A stretch of 7,856 bases of DNA from Candidatus Competibacteraceae bacterium. GTDB taxonomy: Bacteria; Pseudomonadota; Gammaproteobacteria; Competibacterales; Competibacteraceae. The stretch is taken from assembly GCA_007120095.1 (NCBI GenBank), contig SKOM01000263.1, positions 1 through 7,856 on the forward strand, read 5' to 3'. Under the pieces are notes generated by a model. The model made no database searches. It saw only the letters and a program-made list of their open reading frames with translations, and was not told the DNA's origin. Positions within the stretch are counted from its first letter, which is position 1. Each line of letters starts with the position of its first letter. This document shows positions 1 to 5,399 of this stretch, piece after piece. The translations under genes and the position numbers were made by a program.

Positions 1-20
1 GTTCGCCATGGTGATCGTGG

Positions 21-50
21 TGTAGGGGCGGTTCGCGAACCGCCCCTACA
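21..50. repeat. REP-like GTAG palindrome, perfect 30-bp inverted repeat
   Basis: The 30 bases are exactly self-complementary: arms TGTAGGGGCGGTTCG and CGAACCGCCCCTACA meet with no loop. The GTAG start followed by a GC-rich palindrome is the known layout of REP elements mobilised by TnpA-REP (RAYT) transposases in gammaproteobacteria. No T-run follows on either strand, so I do not call it a terminator. A related element lies at 2853-2880. Confidence 0.7.
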
Positions 51-253
51 GCCTATATTTCATCCGCGGTCGCCCATTAAGGCACTGTTCCAATGTCCGG
101 ATAGTTCATCAAATGGCTATAACTGTTCGGGCAGCACGATAGTAATTACAATACCAGCAAATGGTAGGCTCGCCACAACCTAGCGACTGATATCGTCCAA
201 AATTTGGCTGAACGCAGAGTCTAATCCTGAAACGGGTTTATGTATGTTAAGTC
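51..253. other. Intergenic stretch, no gene recognised
   Basis: I see no convincing coding sequence, RNA gene or strong hairpin between the REP-like palindrome and the methyltransferase promoter. Composition is mixed and moderately AT-rich. Short frames here lack a ribosome-binding site and resemble nothing I know. Confidence 0.5.
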
Positions 254-282
254 TTGATAGGTAAGCAAACAATGAATACTAT
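254..282 (+). promoter_or_regulatory. sigma70-type promoter of the methyltransferase, with a C-box-like core
   Basis: TTGATA (254-259) and TACTAT (277-282) are separated by 17 bp, a near-consensus -35/-10 pair. Transcription would begin near 289, giving a leader of about 64 nt before the ATG at 354. This start point rules out the in-frame GTG at 285. The -10 overlaps ACT-ATG-AGT (278-286), which has the ACTnnnAGT core of a C-protein half-site (GACTnnnAGTC). In Esp1396I-type systems the C protein represses the methyltransferase promoter, so this could be a weak operator. The promoter is fairly secure; the operator reading is speculative. Confidence 0.55.
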
Positions 283-353
283 GAGTGGCAATCGCTTCAA
301 GACACAATTCCTGCCATGCTCTGTGCCTTATACAGAACCTCGGAATCTCCGGT

Positions 354-1247
354 ATGGACAAAACCACCCAAGTACTTGACCTGTTCGATACTGGTGACAG
401 AACGCTAGTTACTACCCTAGCGGAAAGAACGACAAATCGCTGCGAAATTATCGTGGGCGACGCCCGTAGAATTTTGCAAAAGATGCCTGAAAAGCACTTT
501 GATTGCGTCGTAACCTCTCCGCCTTACTGGGGACTTAGGGATTATGGTATCGATGGGCAGATCGGAGCGGAAACTACACTCGATGACTATATAACGAATC
601 TCGTGCGCTTGTTCCGCGAGATTCGGCGGACTCTTGCGGATGACGGCACTTTATGGCTAAACATCGGCGACAGCTATACGTCCGGGGGGCGGACTTGGCG
701 CGATGCTGACGCCAAGAACAAGGGGCGGGCCATGAGCTACCGCGCCCCAACACCAGATGGGTTGAAGCCTAAAGACTTGATCGGCGTTCCTTGGCGGCTG
801 GCTTTTGCCCTTCAAGCAGATGGCTGGTATCTGCGCACAGACATTATCTGGAACAAGCCCAATTGCCAACCTGAGAGCGTTAAGGATCGCCCGACTCGAT
901 CCCATGAATATGTGTTCCTGTTTTCCAAGTCAGAGAAGTATTGCTACGACTGGCAAGCTATCATGGAGCCTGCGGCGAACCCGAAGCAGAAGTCGAAAAA
1001 CCGGCGTACTGTCTGGAGCATCAACACCGAGCATTACCCTGGTAGTCACTTCGCTGTTTATCCGAAAGCGCTTGTGCGCCTCTGTGTAGCAGCAGGCTCT
1101 CGCGAGAACGGTCGGGTACTTGATCCATTCTTCGGATCAGGGACTACTGGCGTTGTTTGCAATGAATTGAGCAGGAATTGCGTCGGCATTGAACTCAACG
1201 CAGATTATGCAGAACTAGCGCGCAAGCGCTTGTTACACCGACGCTGA
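354..1247 (+). CDS. Type II DNA methyltransferase, beta class (probably N4-cytosine)
   Basis: The 297-aa protein transfers methyl groups from S-adenosylmethionine to DNA and should protect the host from the nuclease encoded opposite. Catalytic motif IV is TSPPYW (residues 54-59), the form usual in N4-cytosine enzymes rather than the DPPY form common in N6-adenine enzymes. The AdoMet-binding motif I, DPFFGSGTTG (257-266), lies C-terminal to it. The order IV then I defines the beta class, with the target-recognition region between. VGIELNADYAELARKR closes the AdoMet fold. I chose ATG 354 over GTG 285 because the promoter at 254-282 would start transcription at about 289 and the extra 23 residues resemble nothing in the family. 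The Shine-Dalgarno is weak (CGGA, 341-344). Its 3' end overlaps the convergent nuclease gene by 15 bp. The target sequence cannot be read from the protein. N6-adenine specificity remains possible. Confidence 0.9.
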   Translation: MDKTTQVLDLFDTGDRTLVTTLAERTTNRCEIIVGDARRILQKMPEKHFDCVVTSPPYWGLRDYGIDGQIGAETTLDDYITNLVRLFREIRRTLADDGTLWLNIGDSYTSGGRTWRDADAKNKGRAMSYRAPTPDGLKPKDLIGVPWRLAFALQADGWYLRTDIIWNKPNCQPESVKDRPTRSHEYVFLFSKSEKYCYDWQAIMEPAANPKQKSKNRRTVWSINTEHYPGSHFAVYPKALVRLCVAAGSRENGRVLDPFFGSGTTGVVCNELSRNCVGIELNADYAELARKRLLHRR

Positions 1248-2213
1248 ATCAAAGGTCCAAGTCGCATGTATCTTGCAGAGATCTTTTCTGAGGTGTTTGA
1301 TCTGGAGCTTGCGCTCTGTACCTCCATCGAAATATAGCGAGTACTTAAGTTGACCCTTTTGATCCCTGACATAACCATAGCCGGGCTGCGGATTCTGTGT
1401 GCTTTTGGTACGAACCGCTAGTTCGCAATTCGCCGCTTCGAGTAATAGTGGCTTGGGAATCTCGACAAGTTCATAGCGAATCTTGACACCAGCGTTTTTC
1501 AAGCGACGGAGTGTGAAAATACGTTCGTAGCTTTGCATATGTTCCAGGAATACGTCTCGAAGCAGTGGTAGTTTCCATTCACCTCGGCCAAGCTCCATCC
1601 ACTTGCTGATGTGGATCAATTCGTCCTTGATATTGGCCGCTGCTTCTGTCTTGAGACTGACCGGAATCCCAAAAATAGTAATGTCATGTCCTCGATTTGT
1701 CCTACTCTTTACTAGCCGTGCAGGAATCCCCGCCGTCTTTAAAGCGGCTTCAAACGCAAATTCAAACCGGTCTTTGCTCAACGCTTGACGGCTGCCTGCA
1801 TGATGACTTAACAATTTATCCCCAAGAGATGCAAGAACCGCTTCTGTTACTACATCAGAATCAGGTGCTCGGTCAAATTGGCATGTAGACCCGAACGCAT
1901 GAATGGCAGACTTAACCCATTCCTGTTGCGCCGGAGTAAGGCGGTCGATGGCCTCAATCAGCGCTTTGATCTTTTGGTTATTCGATGGGCGTTTGGTAAG
2001 CAAATCAGGCACGGTCACGCCTAAAGTTGAGGCCAAAACCTCAAGCGTACTGAGTGTGACATTGCGTTCGTGGCGCTCAACCGAACCAATGTATGTGCGG
2101 TGCAATCCACATTGTTCGGCCAGTTCTTCTTGAGACAAACCCTTTGTTTTACGAAAAGCCTTGATGTTCTCAGCTAATACAGCGCGAAGAGTAGCACTAG
2201 ATTGTCTAACCAT
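1233..2213 (-). CDS. Controller (C protein)-restriction endonuclease fusion, type II
   Basis: The 326-aa protein appears to combine transcriptional control and DNA cleavage. Residues 8-72 form an Xre/HTH_3 domain with the C-protein hallmark HRTYIGSVERHERNVT (38-53); C.Esp1396I, as I recall it, has a similar DRTYI..IER..RN.T. After a linker, residues 120-326 look like a PD-(D/E)xK nuclease: D177 in GHDI, then SLK ending at K188, with E190 or E198 possibly supplying the displaced acidic residue. HISKWMELG (201-209) also fits restriction-enzyme folds. I cannot assign a specificity family. It pairs with the convergent methyltransferase. An in-frame GTG at 2222 exists, but it lies inside an inverted repeat, so I prefer ATG 2213. 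Operator-like boxes lie 40-75 bp upstream, consistent with autoregulation. The HTH and the R-M context are secure; the nuclease assignment rests on context plus a partial motif. Confidence 0.82.
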   Translation of the reverse strand: MVRQSSATLRAVLAENIKAFRKTKGLSQEELAEQCGLHRTYIGSVERHERNVTLSTLEVLASTLGVTVPDLLTKRPSNNQKIKALIEAIDRLTPAQQEWVKSAIHAFGSTCQFDRAPDSDVVTEAVLASLGDKLLSHHAGSRQALSKDRFEFAFEAALKTAGIPARLVKSRTNRGHDITIFGIPVSLKTEAAANIKDELIHISKWMELGRGEWKLPLLRDVFLEHMQSYERIFTLRRLKNAGVKIRYELVEIPKPLLLEAANCELAVRTKSTQNPQPGYGYVRDQKGQLKYSLYFDGGTERKLQIKHLRKDLCKIHATWTFDSASV

Positions 2214-2241
2214 TCTCAACACCTGACTAATCAGGTTGAGA
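2214..2241 (-). promoter_or_regulatory. Inverted repeat abutting the nuclease start codon
   Basis: Arms TCTCAAC-ac-CTGA (2214-2226) and TCAGGTTGAGA (2231-2241) pair over 11 bp, with a 2-nt bulge and a 4-nt loop. In the minus-strand transcript the hairpin ends directly before ATG 2213 and contains the only Shine-Dalgarno-like sequence (AGGTG), so it could hide the ribosome-binding site. It could instead be a DNA operator. Either role fits tight control of a nuclease. Confidence 0.5.
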
Positions 2242-2251
2242 TTTTCAACAA

Positions 2252-2287
2252 ATGATGACTATAAATCGACAGACTATAGATAGCATA
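2252..2287 (-). promoter_or_regulatory. Candidate C-box operator of the controller-nuclease fusion
   Basis: On the minus strand the element TATAGTC occurs twice, at 2278-2272 and 2263-2257, with 15 bp between equivalent positions. The start-proximal copy extends to GATT-TAT-AGTC, close to the C-protein half-site GACTnnnAGTC. The Esp1396I C operator, as I remember it, has the same two TATAGTC elements at the same spacing, with similar flanks (TATG before, CAT after). It lies about 40 bp upstream of ATG 2213. I see no good -35/-10 pair, which is typical of promoters that need C-protein activation. The comparison is from memory, not alignment. Confidence 0.65.
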
Positions 2288-2350
2288 TTTTGTGCACTAT
2301 GTACCCACACAGTGCTAATCTCCGTGCATCACCCTAAACAAATTAACCCT

Positions 2351-2738
2351 TTAACGCCGATCCATCACCTTGACCCATTCCATCATAGGCCAGCCACGAG
2401 CCGCCGCCCAGATACCCCGACGCAAGGGTGGTAGCGCGACAATCAGCAAGATACCCTGGGCAGCCCATTCCAGGAATTCCGGCATTAACTTCACGTACCG
2501 CGCCGATTTGCCCGATCACATCAATCCCGAGTCGCGTCAGAGTCAGATCTACGGCCAAGCCCAGCAGAATACCCGCTAGATAGCACAGCAGCGCACGACC
2601 GCCCATTTCACGCCGCACTACGCCTAAAGTCGCCAGGCTGGTAATGGGCGCGGCCAGTAAAAACACCAATACGGTTCCGGGGGAAACCCCAGCCAATAAT
2701 AAGCCCGCACCGATAGGAGTAGCGGCAGTCGCGCACAA
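2351..2738 (-). pseudogene. Frameshifted C-terminal remnant of an SO_0444-type Cu/Zn efflux permease
   Basis: From about 2738 leftward the translation CATAATPIGAGLLLAG, then VFLLAAPITSLATLGVV and YLAGILLGLAVDL, matches the second membrane half of PF03773-type permeases of the SO_0444 family, in which a conserved CATASTPI-like motif opens this segment. The first half is missing: in-frame sequence upstream soon meets a stop. Near 2490 the frame shifts. The later part reads sensibly only in another frame (LMPEFLEWAAQGILL, then RRGIWAAARGWPMMEWVK), ending at TAA 2353-2351. One truncation plus one frameshift mark it as dead. The family call rests on motif memory; its being a broken membrane protein is clear. 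Confidence 0.65.
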
Positions 2739-2762
2739 ATAACGATTACAGAGTCAAGAGTT

Positions 2763-2816
2763 ATGGCACATTATTTACGCATCAGCGAGGTGGCGCGGAT
2801 TAGCAATATGAGATGA
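2763..2816 (+). pseudogene. Possible first codons of a truncated MerR-type regulator
   Basis: Seventeen codons read MAHYLRISEVARISNMR and then stop. The YLRISEVAR portion resembles the first helix of MerR-family regulators (for example RISELARRTG), but the recognition helix and everything after it are missing. It diverges from the broken metal-efflux permease, and a MerR-type sensor beside a Cu/Zn exporter would be a natural arrangement. The stretch is so short that chance resemblance cannot be excluded. Confidence 0.3.
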
Positions 2817-2852
2817 ATCATTGAGTTCGCCATCCTTATAGAATGAGGTTCT

Positions 2853-2880
2853 GTAGGAGCGGGCCATGCCCGCGATCTAC
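2853..2880. repeat. REP-like GTAG palindrome
   Basis: GTAG-ga-GCGGGC-cat-GCCCGC-gat-CTAC forms an imperfect palindrome with 4-bp and 6-bp paired arms. It closely resembles the GTAGGAGCGGGC...GCCCGCGA REP elements common in Pseudomonas and relatives. It is related to, but not identical with, the repeat at 21-50. Both are preceded by the 9-mer GTTCGCCAT (at 1-9 and 2825-2833). Confidence 0.7.
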
Positions 2881-2937
2881 GGCTCAGCTTAGAATAGTAA
2901 AAAATAGTTCATAAGCTTGTCACATGAGCCATTTTTT
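2881..2937 (+). terminator. Candidate Rho-independent terminator or structured leader
   Basis: GGCTCA-GCTTA-GAA (2881-2894) can pair with TTC (2908-2910), TAAGC (2912-2916) and TGAGCC (2925-2930). This gives a two-part stem with a 1-nt bulge, an 8-nt bulge and a 13-nt loop. Six T residues follow (2932-2937). That is the outline of an intrinsic terminator reading rightward, which would shield the CHAD-ParA operon from upstream transcription. The large bulge weakens the case. Confidence 0.35.
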
Positions 2938-3038
2938 GCCAGCATTGTGGCTAGATTGTTATGGCGATAGCAGGTTACAAAGCGCAGTTGCATGACCATG
3001 ACTGATAATTTAACTTTATATAGAAAATACAAGCCACT

Positions 3039-4598
3039 ATGAATAATGTTAAGGATTATTGCTGGTTGATCAGCCAGCAGCCCAGCAGGAAAAGACTACA
3101 AACCCTGATTGGACCTTCTTTACGCTTAACCGAAGAAGGGCGTTGGGATACCTCAATCAGGTTACTCGATGATTTTGACTGGCATGTCCATCGCAGCGGT
3201 CAATCGCTGATTTACTCCATACCGGATGATGAGCCCAATCAGGGTCGTTGTGAGCTGATTAAGTCAGATACGCCAGTCTGCAAACAGGACAACCTCAGCA
3301 CCCAGCCGGTATTCTGGACGGACGTTCACGGTGGTAAGCTGCAACAGTCGCTGAAAAAACTACTAGGTTATTCGGCTTTGATTCCGGTGTTGCAAGTCGA
3401 TGAGCAGCGTACCTTGCTGGCCTGCCGGGACGAAGAGCAAAAAATTCAGTTGCGACTGGAGCTGATCAAACAAACGGTATCCAGTCAGATCAGTGCCGAC
3501 GCAACGCAACATGACCGCGTATTGCTGCGTATCTTACCTCTGCGTGGTTACGATAAAGAAGCGACTCGAGTTGCTGAATCGCTCAGGCGGTTGCGCCAAA
3601 AAGATGCCGAATTGCTCAACACCGGTGAGCTGCTGGCTTTGTGCAAAATTGAACCAGAAGCTGAATTACTGCCCAGTCCACTGCCACTGGATCCTCGCGA
3701 ACCGACAGGGGTCGCTTTGCTTGCTACGGCTCGACTCCTGCTGCAACAGGCACGGCGTTATGAACAAGGCGTGATTGACGACACCGACACGGAATATCTG
3801 CACCAGTACCGGGTGAATGTCCGGCGCATCCGTTCTTTATTGAGCCTGCTCAAACAAGCCGTACCGGATCAAGAAGGTCGCGAATTACGGCAAGGACTGG
3901 CAAAGCTGGTGCGCCCAACCAATGCGTTGCGGGATATGGATGTGTTTTTGCTGCAACAGTCGTTCTACGCGGACATGTTGCCGCAACCGTTTCAACCCGG
4001 ACTGGATGCCTTGTTCCGCGAGACCGAGCAGCGGCGGCAACAAGTGCAGCAGGAACTGGCAGCGTATCTGTCCTCCGAGGTCTATCAACAGGAGTGCCGT
4101 TGGCTGGACACACAGCTTAAAAAACCTGCTGATCTGTGCGCACCGCTGGCGGCTGTGCCGCTGCGCCAAGTGGCTTCAAGCAAAATTCTCAAGACCTATA
4201 AACGCATATGCAAACTGGGGGGCGGTATCACCGACACCACCCCTGACGAACAAGTCCATGATTTACGTCTTGATTGCAAAAAATTGCGTTATCTGCTGGA
4301 TTTTTTTGCGGCACTTTATCCACAGGAGCAAATCAGTCGCCACACTAAAGCGCTCAAAGGCTTGCAAACCATACTGGGTGATTTTAACGACTATGCGGTG
4401 CAGCAGGCTGCGTTACTAGAGCAAGTGAACGCACAAACCGAACCGGATCAGGCGGCGGCTATTCATGGTCTGGTGGCGTTGCTTTATCAAAAGCAGCTCA
4501 CGGCTCGCAGTCAGGTCATGCAGGCATTGCAGACTTTTGCAGGCGATACACTGAGAGCTGATTTCAAAGCCGCTTACTCCCTGAAGGAAAAAAAATGA
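3039..4598 (+). CDS. CHAD-domain protein with degenerate CYTH-like N-terminus
   Basis: CHAD is an all-helical, basic, histidine-bearing domain known to bind polyphosphate and, in Ralstonia eutropha, to sit on polyphosphate granules. In this 519-aa protein it spans about 222-515, with its two helical repeats marked by LHQYRVNVRRIRS (254-266) and VHDLRLDCKKLRY (406-418), each carrying the conserved His and clustered Arg/Lys. Residues 37-195 look like a worn CYTH (triphosphate tunnel metalloenzyme) domain: LLDDFDWHVHRSG (42-54) resembles the DTFDWRLxRxG segment, and LRILPLRGYDKEATRV (163-178) the late CYTH strands. The ExExK catalytic motif is absent, so triphosphatase activity is unlikely. There is no signal peptide or membrane segment, so it is cytoplasmic. 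ATG 3039 has no clear Shine-Dalgarno; a poor promoter candidate is TTGCAT-17-TAACTT (2988-3016). Its stop overlaps the ParA-like start by ATGA, implying one transcript and coupled translation. Confidence 0.88.
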   Translation: MNNVKDYCWLISQQPSRKRLQTLIGPSLRLTEEGRWDTSIRLLDDFDWHVHRSGQSLIYSIPDDEPNQGRCELIKSDTPVCKQDNLSTQPVFWTDVHGGKLQQSLKKLLGYSALIPVLQVDEQRTLLACRDEEQKIQLRLELIKQTVSSQISADATQHDRVLLRILPLRGYDKEATRVAESLRRLRQKDAELLNTGELLALCKIEPEAELLPSPLPLDPREPTGVALLATARLLLQQARRYEQGVIDDTDTEYLHQYRVNVRRIRSLLSLLKQAVPDQEGRELRQGLAKLVRPTNALRDMDVFLLQQSFYADMLPQPFQPGLDALFRETEQRRQQVQQELAAYLSSEVYQQECRWLDTQLKKPADLCAPLAAVPLRQVASSKILKTYKRICKLGGGITDTTPDEQVHDLRLDCKKLRYLLDFFAALYPQEQISRHTKALKGLQTILGDFNDYAVQQAALLEQVNAQTEPDQAAAIHGLVALLYQKQLTARSQVMQALQTFAGDTLRADFKAAYSLKEKK

Positions 4599-5335
4599 AA
4601 ATCCTGGCAATCTACAGTATGAAAGGCGGTGTCGGGAAAACGGCGGCTTCCGTGAACCTGGCCTACTGGGCCGCCGCATCGGGCTTAAAGACCCTGTTGA
4701 TCGATCTCGACCCACAAGGGGCATCGTCGTTTTATTTCCGGGTTAAACCGGCTAAAAAAGACTGGGGCCAGCGTTTTTTTAAAGCCTATGAGAACCTGCT
4801 CAAGCAAATCAGGGCGAGTGATTATGACAATTTAGACGTCATCCCCGCCCACCTCAGTTTCCGGAATTTTGATGTGGTGTTGCACAATTTGCAGAAGCGC
4901 AATAAGCGCCTGAAAAAGGTGCTGCAGGGCATGCGTAAGGAATATGATCTGGTAGTGCTGGATTGCCCGCCAAGTCTGGGTAATCTCTCCGAGGCCGTGT
5001 TTACTGCGGCGGATCGGCTATTGGTGCCTGTGATCCCGACCACGCTGTCGGAGCGCACCTTTAATCAACTGCTGGCGTTTTTCGCTCGGGAGAGCTATTC
5101 GCAGGAAAAAATTCTAGCGTTTTTCTCGATGGTGCAAAATCAGAAGAATATGCATAAAGGCATTCAGGATACGATGCGCCAAGCATGGCCTGATTTCCTG
5201 GCAAGCGGAATTCCCTTTTCAGTGGATGTGGAAAATATGGGCGAATATCGCGCTCCGGTCGACCAGTTTGCCCGTAGCAAACCCGCCAATGCGGCGTATC
5301 AGTCCTTATGGCAAGAGGTGCAAAACCGGCTCTGA
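4595..5335 (+). CDS. ParA/MinD-family ATPase coupled to the CHAD protein
   Basis: This 246-aa protein is a deviant-Walker P-loop ATPase of the type that dimerises on ATP, binds the nucleoid or membrane, and positions plasmids, chromosomes or protein cargo. The deviant Walker A is KGGVGKT (10-16) with signature Lys10. Walker A' is LLIDLDPQG (34-42), and Walker B is LVVLDCPPS (119-127). Length is normal for a small orphan ParA; there is no N-terminal HTH, unlike many plasmid ParA proteins. I see no clear C-terminal amphipathic helix of the MinD type, so nucleoid rather than membrane binding is likelier. No parB follows. The start ATG lies inside the CHAD stop (ATGA) behind a good Shine-Dalgarno (GAAGGA, 4583-4588). 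Being alone with a CHAD gene suggests that this protein, or the polyphosphate it binds, is the cargo. Chromosomal partitioning is less likely without parB. Confidence 0.9.
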   Translation: MKILAIYSMKGGVGKTAASVNLAYWAAASGLKTLLIDLDPQGASSFYFRVKPAKKDWGQRFFKAYENLLKQIRASDYDNLDVIPAHLSFRNFDVVLHNLQKRNKRLKKVLQGMRKEYDLVVLDCPPSLGNLSEAVFTAADRLLVPVIPTTLSERTFNQLLAFFARESYSQEKILAFFSMVQNQKNMHKGIQDTMRQAWPDFLASGIPFSVDVENMGEYRAPVDQFARSKPANAAYQSLWQEVQNRL

Positions 5336-5344
5336 GCGGCGGTT

Positions 5345-5378
5345 GACCTGTCTCTCCACAGCCGCAGAGAGGCAGGTC
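5345..5378. terminator. Hairpin between convergent genes, possible bidirectional terminator
   Basis: Arms 5345-5357 (GACCTGTCTCTCC) and 5366-5378 (AGAGAGGCAGGTC) pair over 12 of 13 positions, counting one G-U, around an 8-nt loop. It sits 10 bp after the ParA-like stop and 22 bp before the end of gor, where a shared terminator would be expected. Neither strand has a T-run after it, so it may instead act with Rho or as a 3'-end stabiliser. Confidence 0.5.
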
Positions 5379-5399
5379 TGTCTCAGTGGACACACATGC

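Noticed and set aside
21..50. Perfect palindrome as a transcription terminator or phage attachment site
   Set aside because: No T-run on either side, no integrase nearby, and the GTAG start with GC-rich palindrome fits a REP element better.
272..379. Small frame of 35 codons (ATG 272, with a second ATG at 281) overlapping the methyltransferase start, possibly a leader peptide
   Set aside because: The likely transcription start near 289 lies after both ATG codons, there is no Shine-Dalgarno, and the peptide resembles nothing known.
371..1345. AGTACT (ScaI site) occurs at 371-376 and 1340-1345 inside the R-M genes, a hint at specificity
   Set aside because: A 6-mer can occur by chance, and I have no sequence-based reason to assign the enzyme to the ScaI family.
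2252..2434. 60-codon plus-strand frame starting at 2252
   Set aside because: It runs through the C-box region and antisense to the permease remnant; low-complexity His/Pro content, no ribosome-binding site, no family resemblance.
3922..4419. 165-codon frame inside the CHAD gene
   Set aside because: It is an out-of-frame shadow rich in Cys, Trp and Arg; the CHAD frame explains this DNA fully.
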